DNA of 56,237 bases, taken from IMG/VR virus record IMGVR_UViG_3300032462_000007, positions 1 through 56,237 of that record. One strand, given 5' to 3'. The stretch comes from a virus. Position 1 is the stretch's first letter, and each line of letters opens with the position of its first letter. Below, one piece after another: positions 12,568 to 19,339 of the stretch. The notes beneath the pieces are model-generated. The model was not told the origin of the DNA. It did no database searches and worked only from the letters and a program-made list of their open reading frames with translations. The position numbers were made by a program, and so were the translations under genes.

Positions 12568-12640
12568 CTCTCAGAGCAAGATTCGAACTTGCGACAAATC
12601 GATTAACAGTCGATCACTCTACCAGCTGAGTTATCCGAGA
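12568..12640 (-). tRNA. tRNA-Asn (GTT)
   Basis: Read on the minus strand: acceptor TCTCGGA/TCTGAGA (one G-U pair), D-arm ACTC/GAGT, anticodon stem ATCGA/TCGAT with loop CTGTTAA (anticodon GTT), T-arm GCAAG-TTCGAAT-CTTGC, discriminator G. Only tRNA of the minus-strand arm seen here; it lies 7 nt from a microprotein gene. Confidence 0.92.
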
Positions 12641-12647
12641 TTGGCTA

Positions 12648-12773
12648 TCAAACCTTTGCATATCCAGTTTTTTTCTTATTCATAGATCCAGGCTTATTGT
12701 ACCCATTATTATTTGGTACATGGCTTTTACGGATTTCTAAGGCTTTAAGAACTTTTTCATGGTGCTTTCCCAC
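12648..12773 (-). CDS. basic microprotein (41 aa)
   Basis: GTG 12773 lies inside the end of the preceding gene, with AAAGGCGAT as RBS, and gives 41 basic residues (GKHHEKVLKALEIRKSHVP, then GYNKPGSMNKKKTGYAKV). The His/Lys-rich character suggests nucleic-acid binding. The frame has no stops through a region where the other frames do. Modest confidence because of the GTG start and short length. Confidence 0.4.
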   Translation of the reverse strand: MGKHHEKVLKALEIRKSHVPNNNGYNKPGSMNKKKTGYAKV

Positions 12774-12936
12774 TGGTATCGCCTTTCTTTTTTAGCCCCT
12801 CAAGTTCACTTTCAAAGGCCTTAATAGCTTGGTTTGCTTGAACTTTTAATAATGCCATCTGGGTTTCGTACTGGCTTGTAATTTGGCCAATTCTTAGTTG
12901 TAATTCTTGTATTACCATTTCTAGTGTTTCAGACAT
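12757..12936 (-). CDS. coiled-coil protein (59 aa)
   Basis: ATG 12936 is chosen because AAAGGGATAAAGAAA precedes it; the frame extends to 13026 but without an RBS. The 59 residues form one heptad-rich helix (MSETLEMVIQELQLRIGQIT, later ALLKVQANQAIKAFESELEG), so a coiled coil is expected. Similar short coiled-coil proteins occur near structural or lysis genes of phages; role unknown. Confidence 0.6.
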   Translation of the reverse strand: MSETLEMVIQELQLRIGQITSQYETQMALLKVQANQAIKAFESELEGLKKKGDTSGKAP

Positions 12937-13057
12937 TTTCTTTATCCCTTTCTTAGGATGTTGTCTCCGCTTTTTTGCATTAATAATATTATTTTGTAGA
13001 ATTACTAATAGTTTGAATACTAACATTCCTACTAATACTGCAGTAAATAGTTACATA

Positions 13058-13420
13058 TTATTTCCTAATACCTTCTAAAATTGCAAGCCTTTCATCATAC
13101 CTCGTCATTTCGAGGATTAACTCTTCTACTGCGTGACGCAAATTGTACTCAGTTTCTGGAACTTCAATCTTATCCTCTATTTTATCCAGTCTTTGGAATA
13201 TTGATTCTATGGATTTTGCCGCCCAAGTATTGATTGGCTTGTACGCTTTACCGTCTCTTAGGCCATGTTTATGACCTAAGTCGTAACCTTCATGAAACCT
13301 ATCCTCTAAATTGAGATTAGATTTTTCAAGTTTACTGTTGCGTTCTTTTAGACCTGCCTTGTAACCCATGTCATATTGTTCCTTGTTATGAGCAATTAAA
13401 TCTATATATGTTACTGTCAT
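13058..13420 (-). CDS. hypothetical protein with coiled-coil ends (120 aa)
   Basis: ATG 13420 is preferred (RBS AAAGGAAAC, 7-nt spacing) over the in-frame ATG 13465. The protein contains two G-Y-x-x-G repeats (YDMGYKAGLKE near 16 and HEGYDLGHKHGLRDGK near 43), like repeats in phage Essential-protein-Yae1-type helices, and a coiled coil at the C terminus (IFQRLDKIEDKI). Function unknown. Immediately upstream lie three tandem repeats. Confidence 0.55.
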   Translation of the reverse strand: MTVTYIDLIAHNKEQYDMGYKAGLKERNSKLEKSNLNLEDRFHEGYDLGHKHGLRDGKAYKPINTWAAKSIESIFQRLDKIEDKIEVPETEYNLRHAVEELILEMTRYDERLAILEGIRK

Positions 13421-13436
13421 TTTGTTTCCTTTGTTT

Positions 13437-13529
13437 GTAACTATTGTCCTATTAAGGGTTATCATTGTGTAACTATTTTGCTATTAAGGGTAGTTTTATG
13501 TAACTATTTTGGCATTAAGGCAATAATCT
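13437..13529. repeat. three tandem repeats of about 31 bp
   Basis: Copies start at 13437, 13469 and 13500, each beginning GTAACTATT(TT)G and continuing CTATTAAGG. They lie directly upstream of the minus-strand gene that starts at 13420, where a promoter or operator would be expected, so they may be binding sites for a regulator. Confidence 0.7.
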
Positions 13530-13573
13530 CATCTGCCATTTTTTCCCAATTCAATTCATGCCAGGATTCAAAA

Positions 13574-13816
13574 TCAATACCCTGTAGATGCTTCTAGACA
13601 ATATTCTTGATGCCAAGCTTCATAAGCCTGTTTTCTAAGGTCATTTTCCTTTTTCGTTTCTATTAGGAAATTTGAGAAAATATCTATCGCCCTTGATGAA
13701 GTTAGAATAGTTTCTCCAACTATCTTTTCAAGTCTAATAAGTCTTTTAATAAGAAACCATACTGCTACCACCAATGAAAATTGGGATAACAATATACATC
13801 CAATAACAATATTCAT
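13574..13816 (-). CDS. single-span membrane protein (80 aa)
   Basis: 80 residues with one transmembrane helix at residues 3-24 (IVIGCILLSQFSLVVAVWFL) and a cytoplasmic helical tail (ETKKENDLRKQAYEAWHQEY). The start ATG overlaps the upstream stop (TAATG), so it is coupled to the preceding gene. Close to the lysis genes, so a spanin/holin accessory is possible but unproven. Confidence 0.6.
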   Translation of the reverse strand: MNIVIGCILLSQFSLVVAVWFLIKRLIRLEKIVGETILTSSRAIDIFSNFLIETKKENDLRKQAYEAWHQEYCLEASTGY

Positions 13817-13989
13817 TATTTATTTGACTTATCTGCTTTGTACTTCCAAGATGCAATACTAAAATTAGGCTTTAAATCTTTCTTAATACCTTTTACAATT
13901 TCTTTTGCTTCCGCCTCAGTTTTCACATTGTAGTGAAAAGACCGTCTTGAACCCAAAGGTTCTATAACAATTACTTTTAATGAATCCAT
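13816..13989 (-). CDS. basic small protein (57 aa), leaderless
   Basis: ATG 13989 lies 6 nt after a -10 hexamer. The 57 residues start MDSLKVIVIEPLGSRRSFHY and contain EAEAKEIVKGIKKDL, a beta-alpha pattern with a basic C terminus (SWKYKADKSNK). No family recognised. It overlaps the next gene by one base and forms a two-gene unit with it. Confidence 0.6.
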   Translation of the reverse strand: MDSLKVIVIEPLGSRRSFHYNVKTEAEAKEIVKGIKKDLKPNFSIASWKYKADKSNK

Positions 13990-13995
13990 ATCTTA

Positions 13996-14024
13996 ATAAT
14001 ACCACTTTTCTATTAGGTTGTCAA
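13996..14024 (-). promoter_or_regulatory. leaderless promoter
   Basis: Minus strand: TTGACA (14024-14019), 17-bp spacer, TATTAT (14001-13996), 6 nt, ATG 13989. Confidence 0.8.
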
Positions 14025-14153
14025 GTTATAAAGGCAGTTTATTATCTTACCCAGGATATCTAATTAAACTATTAAATCAACAAGAGAACTTTATATTTGA
14101 CTTTACATATGTTATCTAAAGTCATGTGTTTTAGAGCTTCTCTACCTGTGTAT

Positions 14154-14744
14154 TTATGATTTAACAGGCAAAGTATATCTGGAGTAAACTACTCTTTCTG
14201 ACCAGATTTTTTCAATTCTTACATATCCACCAGGTTTGGGGGAATGAACAATTTGACCATCTCCTATAAATATTCCATTATGATATGCGTGTCCACCTTT
14301 AGTTAAGAAAAATACAAGATCTCCTGGGACTGCTTCCTCAGCAGATATTCTTGTCATTTTTTCTAATTGCTCACCTGTGGATCTTGGAATTAATATTCCT
14401 TGCTTCTTATAGACATATTTAGTATATCCAGAGCAGTCAAAACCTCTTGGTGTAGTTCCGCCCCATGAATATGGGGTTCCAATATAGGATTTTCCTGTTT
14501 TAACGATATCTTCACTTAAAGATATTCTTTTAAGAGACCTTGAAGAGTCTACTCTGGCTCTTGTAATTAAATATTTATCAATATCTAATTGTATGATGTC
14601 GGAAGAAATATATCCTTCCCTTTCTGTTGTACTATTAGCACTGTTAGGACTGTAGCCTACTGGTAGCTTTGAATCATTTGTTGTTAAAACAAACAATGCA
14701 AGAAGCGCAATAGGGGCAGTCCAAAACAAGGTTTTAGACTTCAT
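14154..14744 (-). CDS. NlpC/P60 cell-wall peptidase (endolysin component)
   Basis: ATG 14744 is chosen because it stands exactly at the predicted +1; an ATG 3 nt upstream and an in-frame start at 14762 overlap the promoter. The 196-residue protein has an N-terminal membrane anchor or signal sequence ([17 protein letters not shown]) and an NlpC/P60 domain with catalytic Cys104 (FDCSGYTKY), His155 ([10 protein letters not shown]) and a third polar His167 (IVHS). Such enzymes cut D-Glu/mDAP-type bonds of peptidoglycan. With the M23 peptidase it supplies two different peptidoglycan cuts. No separate cell-wall-binding domain is visible. Confidence 0.85.
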   Translation of the reverse strand: MKSKTLFWTAPIALLALFVLTTNDSKLPVGYSPNSANSTTEREGYISSDIIQLDIDKYLITRARVDSSRSLKRISLSEDIVKTGKSYIGTPYSWGGTTPRGFDCSGYTKYVYKKQGILIPRSTGEQLEKMTRISAEEAVPGDLVFFLTKGGHAYHNGIFIGDGQIVHSPKPGGYVRIEKIWSERVVYSRYTLPVKS

Positions 14745-14750
14745 CATTAA

Positions 14751-14780
14751 ATAGTAGCACACTTAGTGGCTAAAAGTCAA
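14751..14780 (-). promoter_or_regulatory. leaderless promoter of NlpC/P60 gene
   Basis: Minus strand: TTGACT (14780-14775), 18-bp spacer, TACTAT (14756-14751), 6 nt, ATG 14744. Confidence 0.7.
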
Positions 14781-14809
14781 GTTATGTATGAATATTAAGA
14801 CAATAAAAA

Positions 14810-15322
14810 TTATTTACTTTTCTTTTTTATAATACGACTTTTACTTTTCTTTTTTATAGGAGACCTTTTTACTTTTTTTTTTACAACTGGAGCTACAACT
14901 TTTGCTTTTACTTTATTAACAACAGAAGCTGGCTTAGTTCCAAGTATCGTGGATGGATCCAGGTCTTTTCCTGAACCCCATCTAACATTGTCTCTCATTT
15001 CAAAATGAAGGTGAGGACCTGAAGAGTTTCCAGTGTTACCTGATTTTCCAATACTTTGTCCTTCTTTAACAACATCTCCTGGTTTTACCAGCTTTTTCGA
15101 TAAGTGTGCATAAATTACCCACCCACCATTTACTTTTTGTACCAGCTGAGTGCCATAAGCAGAACCCCAGTTAGCAGACTCAATTTTTCCATCAGTAACA
15201 GCAACAATGTCTGTTCCAGTTGGAACTGCAAAGTCAACTCCTGTGTGATATCCTTTTGACCACATTTTTCCAAGTTTTTTATAAGGTGTAGTGACCTTTC
15301 CATTTTTAATTGGTGAACCCAT
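14810..15322 (-). CDS. M23/LytM-type endopeptidase
   Basis: 170 residues. Zinc ligands His26 and Asp30 (HTGVDF) and His106 (HLHFE, 104-108) with His73 (YAHLS) give the complete LytM/M23 active site. The C-terminal 35 residues are Lys/Arg-rich low-complexity (KKKVKRSPIKKKSKSRIIKK), which could bind the anionic wall. There is no signal peptide, so it must leave through the holin. RBS AAAGGAATG. Preceded by a G/C-rich hairpin in its leader. Confidence 0.88.
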   Translation of the reverse strand: MGSPIKNGKVTTPYKKLGKMWSKGYHTGVDFAVPTGTDIVAVTDGKIESANWGSAYGTQLVQKVNGGWVIYAHLSKKLVKPGDVVKEGQSIGKSGNTGNSSGPHLHFEMRDNVRWGSGKDLDPSTILGTKPASVVNKVKAKVVAPVVKKKVKRSPIKKKSKSRIIKKKSK

Positions 15323-15350
15323 TTAAATCATTCCTTTTTTTTATAATGGA

Positions 15351-15374
15351 GGGGGGGGCCTTTTGAGCCCCCCC
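15351..15374. other. strong G/C hairpin between holin-like and M23 genes
   Basis: GGGGGGGC...GCCCCCCC with a short loop, striking in such AT-rich DNA. On the minus strand it is followed by A-rich, not T-rich, sequence, so it is not a standard terminator for the genes around it. It might set RNA stability or translation of the M23 gene, whose RBS is 20 nt downstream. Confidence 0.5.
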
Positions 15375-15395
15375 ACTCTCTTACTCTATTGTACC

Positions 15396-15707
15396 CTATT
15401 TAGATTTCTTGTCTACTGCAGCAAATGCTGAATTAATTTCATCAGAACTTAGCTTGCCATCATCAAGAAATGATCTGGCAATTTTTTCAAGCACTGTAGC
15501 AACTCCAAGAGTTCCTGCCATAATTACTGCTGTCGCTGTATCAATTCCAACAAGCGATCCTGCACCAATAATCGATAGTCCAGAAGCAGCAAATACTGCG
15601 ACTATTCTAAAAAATATATTTACTAAGCTCGTTGCCGATTTAGATCCAATTATATCTTCTCCCGTTACAGTATCAATATTGTTTATATTAATTTTACCTT
15701 TTGTCAT
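15396..15707 (-). CDS. holin-like membrane protein (103 aa)
   Basis: ATG 15707 has a strong RBS (GAGGAGGAAAC), so the in-frame start at 15770 is rejected. Two hydrophobic helices (about 29-52 and 56-74: FFRIVAVFAASGLSIIGAGS and TATAVIMAGTLGVATVLEKI) are followed by a charged tail (DDGKLSSDEIN). Size, topology and position next to peptidoglycan hydrolases fit an actinophage holin. It overlaps the preceding membrane gene by ATGA. Confidence 0.7.
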   Translation of the reverse strand: MTKGKININNIDTVTGEDIIGSKSATSLVNIFFRIVAVFAASGLSIIGAGSLVGIDTATAVIMAGTLGVATVLEKIARSFLDDGKLSSDEINSAFAAVDKKSK

Positions 15708-15892
15708 TTTGTTTCCTCCTCTTTGTTTTCTCTTATTCCCATTGAAAATAACCAGACGATTGTTGCCCAAAGTATTGCCCAGCCAACAACTACTTTTGCT
15801 GAGCCATCTAACACTGCCCAGGCAATAAACATTCCAAGTAAAGTAAAGGTTTGATTCAATATTTCAAGTGACCATTTTTTTATCCATTTCAT
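15704..15892 (-). CDS. small two-helix membrane protein, holin partner
   Basis: 62 residues with two hydrophobic segments (TFTLLGMFIAWAVL and VVVGWAILWATIVWLFSMGI) and a charged C terminus (RENKEEETK). RBS GGGGGAAATAAG. Adjacent pairs of small membrane proteins in actinophage lysis cassettes usually act as holin and antiholin or co-holin; which is which cannot be told from sequence. Confidence 0.65.
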   Translation of the reverse strand: MKWIKKWSLEILNQTFTLLGMFIAWAVLDGSAKVVVGWAILWATIVWLFSMGIRENKEEETK

Positions 15893-15893
15893 C

Positions 15894-17186
15894 TTATTTC
15901 CCCCTTATATTATTTTTTGTTGAAAGTCCAACGGCTATCTGTGCCACGATTACAGAAGCAACAACAACTTGCTGGGACTCTTTTCTTTTTTCTAGTGTCA
16001 TATCAACACCAATATTGGCAAGGGCTTTTATAGCTTTGCCTGGATCTGTAAAGACTGTTAGTAAAAGTTCTCCTGCGTCTTCAAATATTTCAATTGCATC
16101 AGCAACTTCAGCAGTAAGTATTACACCATTTTTCAACAGAACTGGTTGATCTGGCGGTAAATTTTCATAATCAAGTCCTGAATTTTCAAAATCCTCAAAA
16201 GAGATAGCATCCATTGAACCATATTTAGTCAAAAGTTCTTCAAGAGTTTGCTCTTTAGTTAGTTCATTATTTATGATATTATTATTAGATGAAGGAATTT
16301 CTATCTCAATTGGACCAGGAGTTATCGGGGTTGGAGTAGGTGAAGGCTCTGTCGGAAATTGTGAAGTTTGTGAGGGTTCTGGGCTTGGCTCTGATGGTTG
16401 GGGTGACGGCACTACTGTTGGCGCTGGTTCTGATTGTTGGGGTGACGGCACTACTGTTGGCGCTGGTTCTGATGATTGCTCTGTCTCAGGGATGGCAGTA
16501 GGAGTTGGAGTAGGCTCAATAGGGCAGGGAGACGGTTCATAGACTGTGCTACCATCCCAACACTGTATTGGAATAGCAGGAGGATCTGTAAAACTTGGAG
16601 ATGTTTGCTGAGGCTCCGCTTCTGTCGGTGTTCCACCGTTTACATCAAAGGCTGCTTCCATTGTTACGATAGGTCCGCCTTGTACATATCTAATGCCCCT
16701 TCTAATGTTGTTTGGTGTCCAACCAAGTGTTGTAATTTCTCCATGCCAAGATCCGTTGCTAAACTTATTAATAACCAGTCTAATTTGTGTTAGCTCACCA
16801 GTAGATTGTGGAAATGGGCGAACCGACCATTCAATACAAAATGAAGAATCGTTATATCCATACGAGGTATAAGCTCCTTCTCCGAAGGACACCCAGTCGT
16901 AACCAGCCAAGGACACAGATGGGGTTTCTGGATAGTCCCAGAATGTACCATCTGGCTGACCAAAAGTCATTGTTCCATTTGTACTATAATAAACTTGATT
17001 GTAATCAGTTTCACCCAATGTCAAACTAAATGGTAAATTCATTTGGAACGAACCATCGTCATCACCAGTTTGAGTAACCATGTTGCATGTGAGCGGGGTG
17101 CTTGCTTGCGTTGCTGGAACTACAAACAACAATATACTACCAAGTATCATTGGAATTAAAATTAGGTAGGAAGTTATTTTTTTCAA
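15894..17186 (-). CDS. secreted protein with Pro/Ser-rich linker
   Basis: 430 residues from a TTG start at 17186. N-terminal Sec signal (MKKITSYLILIPMILGSILL...ATQAS). Next comes a beta-rich domain, residues 30-185 (LPFSLTLGETDYNQVYYSTN, FGQPDGTFWDY, FCIEWSVRPF). Residues 190-300 are a P/S/T/E linker with two exact 13-residue repeats containing APTVVPSPQ. The C terminus is helical with a hydrophobic end (VVVASVIVAQIAVGL). The layout (signal, NIDO/adhesin-like domain, extended linker, possible anchor) suggests an exported surface or lysis-stage protein. It leads the operon containing both holin-like genes. Confidence 0.6.
   Translation of the reverse strand: MKKITSYLILIPMILGSILLFVVPATQASTPLTCNMVTQTGDDDGSFQMNLPFSLTLGETDYNQVYYSTNGTMTFGQPDGTFWDYPETPSVSLAGYDWVSFGEGAYTSYGYNDSSFCIEWSVRPFPQSTGELTQIRLVINKFSNGSWHGEITTLGWTPNNIRRGIRYVQGGPIVTMEAAFDVNGGTPTEAEPQQTSPSFTDPPAIPIQCWDGSTVYEPSPCPIEPTPTPTAIPETEQSSEPAPTVVPSPQQSEPAPTVVPSPQPSEPSPEPSQTSQFPTEPSPTPTPITPGPIEIEIPSSNNNIINNELTKEQTLEELLTKYGSMDAISFEDFENSGLDYENLPPDQPVLLKNGVILTAEVADAIEIFEDAGELLLTVFTDPGKAIKALANIGVDMTLEKRKESQQVVVASVIVAQIAVGLSTKNNIRGK
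16398..16475. repeat. 39-bp tandem duplication in the Pro-rich linker
   Basis: Two near-identical 39-bp units (starting 16398 and 16437) encode 13 residues each within the secreted protein. This is recent in-frame expansion of the linker and marks a length-variable site. Confidence 0.85.
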
Positions 17187-17195
17187 CTTGTTCTA

Positions 17196-17235
17196 TAGAC
17201 CCCTTGTTAGATTTATATCTAACAAGTCTATTATA
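17196..17235 (-). promoter_or_regulatory. -10 element and 5' hairpin of the secreted-protein gene
   Basis: Minus strand -10 TATAAT (17235-17230). The transcript then begins with CTTGTTAGAT (17226-17217), loop, ATCTAACAAG (17212-17203), a 10-bp perfect stem that extends through TAGAC/GTCTA. AAGGGG, the only RBS-like sequence before TTG 17186, sits in the 3' arm of this hairpin, so folding could block translation. Confidence 0.6.
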
Positions 17236-17259
17236 TCATTGGTAATTAATTCATCATGC

Positions 17260-17265
17260 TATTAT
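17260..17265 (+). promoter_or_regulatory. -10 element of a divergent leaderless gene
   Basis: TATTAT (17260-17265), 6 nt, ATG 17272 on the plus strand. It is back to back with the minus-strand -10 at 17230-17235, 24 bp apart, so one regulator could act on both. Confidence 0.45.
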
Positions 17266-17271
17266 TGATAA

Positions 17272-17445
17272 ATGGAAGATTTTTTAAAAGACTTGGATCA
17301 AGAATTAGACTCTAAGTTGAATTTAGAATTGATGGTAATGGAAATGACATCTTTGTCAAAGGAATTAAATATAGAATTACAAGATGTTCTTGAATGTGTT
17401 ACAGAGATTCTAAAAGAAGTTAAGGTTCAGAAGGATCCTGAATAG
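17272..17445 (+). CDS. acidic coiled-coil microprotein, divergent orientation
   Basis: 57 residues (MEDFLKDLDQELDSKLNLEL, then MTSLSKELNIELQDVLECV) form an acidic amphipathic helix or coiled coil. It is the only plus-strand gene in the right arm. Its ATG is exactly at the predicted +1 of a divergent promoter next to the lysis operon. Location and acidity would suit a small regulator; this is inference. Could be spurious because it is short. Confidence 0.45.
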   Translation: MEDFLKDLDQELDSKLNLELMVMEMTSLSKELNIELQDVLECVTEILKEVKVQKDPE

Positions 17446-17505
17446 TGGATAGTTTTATTACTTGTCCAGGTAACTTTCCATCCTAAGGAAACTTATACTA
17501 AAACT

Positions 17506-18042
17506 CTAAGCCTTTATTCCATAAAAATATAGGTCATGGGATACTTTGTTGTATTCAAATAAATACTCTGAGAAACTTATTTCCTTCATTACTTTTTCGA
17601 AGTCTTTTTCATTTAAATTTTTATAATATTCCCATCCCGCATTTATGGTAAAAGGTGAACATTCTGGGGCAGATCTTGAGGTTCCATGCTCCCCTCTTCC
17701 GTTTGAAGCGCATGTGAATGTAACCAAGCCTCCAGGTTTTGTAATTCTATGCATGTTTACAAAAGTTTCTTCCCAGTAAGGATTGTGCTCAAAGCATTCA
17801 GAAGATATAGAGGTGTCAAATGTATTGTCTGGTTCGTAAAATTTTTTTCCTTCACATACTACGTCAACCCCAGGACCATTTTCTAAATCTATTCCTACAT
17901 ACCTTTTTGAATTTGTAAACAGGTCTCTTACTGTTCCATTTATATTTAGAGACCCTATCTCCACAACAGAGGTGTTGTTAAAACTATCAGGAAACATAGA
18001 TTTTATTTTTATAAAATAGACTTTCTGTTCCAAATGAGCCAT
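17506..18042 (-). CDS. class I SAM-dependent methyltransferase
   Basis: 178 residues from ATG 18042, which lies 4 nt after the FtsZ stop; a TTG start at 18072 would overlap ftsZ. Motif I is VVEIGSLNING (about 25-35), the acidic residue after strand 2 is in YVGIDLENGPGVD, motif III is TFDTSISSECFEHN and the post-motif is ITKPGGLVTFT. This is the Methyltransf_11 layout of small-molecule, sugar or protein methylases; no DNA-methylase DPPY/NPPY motif. Coupling to ftsZ is notable, but the substrate is unknown. Confidence 0.78.
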   Translation of the reverse strand: MAHLEQKVYFIKIKSMFPDSFNNTSVVEIGSLNINGTVRDLFTNSKRYVGIDLENGPGVDVVCEGKKFYEPDNTFDTSISSECFEHNPYWEETFVNMHRITKPGGLVTFTCASNGRGEHGTSRSAPECSPFTINAGWEYYKNLNEKDFEKVMKEISFSEYLFEYNKVSHDLYFYGIKA

Positions 18043-18046
18043 TATG

Positions 18047-18979
18047 CTATCTGTCGAATCCAGTTGCGACAACTGTTACTAAGATTCCTTCACCAAGCGA
18101 CTCATCATCAACTGTTCCAAATATAATAGTTGCATCCTCATGTGCCTTATTTGATACAAGAGTTGCAATATGATTAACTTCTGATAATTTTATATCTGTT
18201 GAACCTGCAATTGAAATAAGAACTCCAGTAGCACCATTTAAATCTATCTCTAATATTGGACTTGTAATTGCTTGATTACCAGCTTTTTCAGCACGATCTT
18301 CGCCTTCTGCATAGCCAATACCCATAAACGCCGTACCAGCATCTTTCATAATCTTTCTAATATCAGCAAAGTCAATATTTATTTTTCCAGGGGTTGTTAC
18401 TAAATCTGATATACATGCTACAGCCTTTAACAAAACATTGTCAGCCTCTTTAAAAGCATCTTCCATAGTAATGTCTGGATCAAGCATAGCAATTAAATTC
18501 TCATTTGGTATAGTTATTAGAGTATCTACTTCATTTTTAAGATTAGCAATACCTTCAAGAGCAAAAGCCATTCTTACTTTCCCTTCAAATGAAAATGGTT
18601 TTGTAACAACTCCAATTGTAAGAGCTCCTGTAGATTTTGCACATTTTGCAACTACTGGTGCAGACCCTGTTCCAGTTCCGCCACCCATTCCCGCAGTAAC
18701 AAATACTACATCTGCGCCTTCAACAACTTCTTTTAATTGATCAACACTATCTTTTGCAGAAAGTCTTCCAATTTCAGGATTTGAACCAGCTCCAAGTCCA
18801 CCAGTTCTTTCTCTCCCAATGTCTATTTTTACATCAGCGAAACTTGGCATCAATGCTTGTATATCAGTATTGATAGCAATGAACTCAACTCCAGAAAGTC
18901 CTGCTTCAATCATACCGTTGACAGCATTAACACCGCCACCACCGCAGCCTATAACTTTTATATTTATTAATTTACTCAT
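18047..18979 (-). CDS. ftsZ: FtsZ cell-division GTPase lacking the C-terminal tail
   Basis: 310 residues, clearly bacterial FtsZ rather than PhuZ or TubZ. GTP-binding N terminus IGCGGGGVNAVNGMI with INTD at 36-39; tubulin signature GMGGGTGTGSAPV (97-109); T7 synergy loop NIDFADIR (201-208) with Asp203 and Asp206, which complete the GTPase site of the next subunit. The chain ends at VTVVATGFDR, the end of the globular domain; the disordered linker and conserved C-terminal peptide that bind SepF, FtsA and others in bacteria (usual length 370-450) are absent. It should co-polymerise or compete with host FtsZ but cannot be tethered. Leaderless -10 at 18987-18992. Confidence 0.95.
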   Translation of the reverse strand: MSKLINIKVIGCGGGGVNAVNGMIEAGLSGVEFIAINTDIQALMPSFADVKIDIGRERTGGLGAGSNPEIGRLSAKDSVDQLKEVVEGADVVFVTAGMGGGTGTGSAPVVAKCAKSTGALTIGVVTKPFSFEGKVRMAFALEGIANLKNEVDTLITIPNENLIAMLDPDITMEDAFKEADNVLLKAVACISDLVTTPGKINIDFADIRKIMKDAGTAFMGIGYAEGEDRAEKAGNQAITSPILEIDLNGATGVLISIAGSTDIKLSEVNHIATLVSNKAHEDATIIFGTVDDESLGEGILVTVVATGFDR

Positions 18980-18986
18980 ATATTCT

Positions 18987-18992
18987 ATTATA
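18987..18992 (-). promoter_or_regulatory. -10 element of ftsZ, near-leaderless
   Basis: Minus strand TATAAT (18992-18987), 7 nt before ATG 18979. No good -35 is seen (TTGAGA is 10 bp away, too close). No RBS precedes the start, which supports a leaderless mRNA. Confidence 0.6.
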
Positions 18993-18994
18993 CC

Positions 18995-19144
18995 TTAAGT
19001 CTTCTCAACGTCTTCTTTCAATCTGACCCACATTAACCGAGTCTCTTCAATCTTAACCATAGCATCGAGAACTGATAATTCCATTAATTCATCTACGTCC
19101 ATGCCCATAACTCCAGCATATTTTATCATCTTATTTAAAATCAT
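18995..19144 (-). CDS. helical microprotein upstream of ftsZ (49 aa)
   Basis: ATG 19144 gives MILNKMIKYAGVMGMDVDEL continuing to a helical MVKIEETRLMWVRLKEDV end, 49 residues. It begins 3 nt after the upstream stop and ends just before the ftsZ -10. No clear RBS; the second Met (codon 6) is an alternative start. No family recognised. Confidence 0.5.
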   Translation of the reverse strand: MILNKMIKYAGVMGMDVDELMELSVLDAMVKIEETRLMWVRLKEDVEKT

Positions 19145-19147
19145 ATA

Positions 19148-19339
19148 CTATACACTCTCCGCTATGATATAAAATGCTTCTGCAAATGCGGCATTCTCAG
19201 TAGCAAGATCCACTACATGAGAAGGATCTGGACCAGTTATTCTGGCAGATAAATATACTTTTAAAGATTCTGAATAAATCTTTACAAATTCATCTACTGT
19301 GTAGTATTTTGGCACCTTTTCTTGTGTTTTCATATTCAT
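19148..19339 (-). CDS. hypothetical protein, 63 aa
   Basis: ATG 19339 overlaps the HNH stop as ATGA and has GGA 5 nt upstream, so it is preferred to the in-frame ATG 19348. The protein begins MNMKTQEKVPKYYTVDEFVK and has a helix-rich remainder (ATENAAFAEAFYIIAESV). Function unknown. It is coupled to the HNH gene upstream. Confidence 0.5.
   Translation of the reverse strand: MNMKTQEKVPKYYTVDEFVKIYSESLKVYLSARITGPDPSHVVDLATENAAFAEAFYIIAESV

Noticed and set aside
12561-12580. GTTTTAGCTCTCAGAGC-like stretch resembling part of a type II CRISPR repeat
   Set aside because: It is a single copy and is explained by the 3' end of tRNA-Asn on the opposite strand. No repeat-spacer array exists in the window.
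13531-13573. Short minus-strand frame ending ...MADEIIALMPK
   Set aside because: The sequence looks protein-like, but the only possible starts are an internal TTG or ATT and no RBS is present, so it is not annotated.
15351-15374. G/C hairpin before the M23 peptidase as an intrinsic terminator
   Set aside because: Minus-strand sequence after the stem is A-rich, not T-rich, and the gene downstream has no other promoter that would make termination useful.
17272-17445. Considered leaving the plus-strand 57-residue ORF out as a chance frame
   Set aside because: Chance was rejected because the promoter is placed precisely and there is no overlapping gene; it is kept at low confidence.
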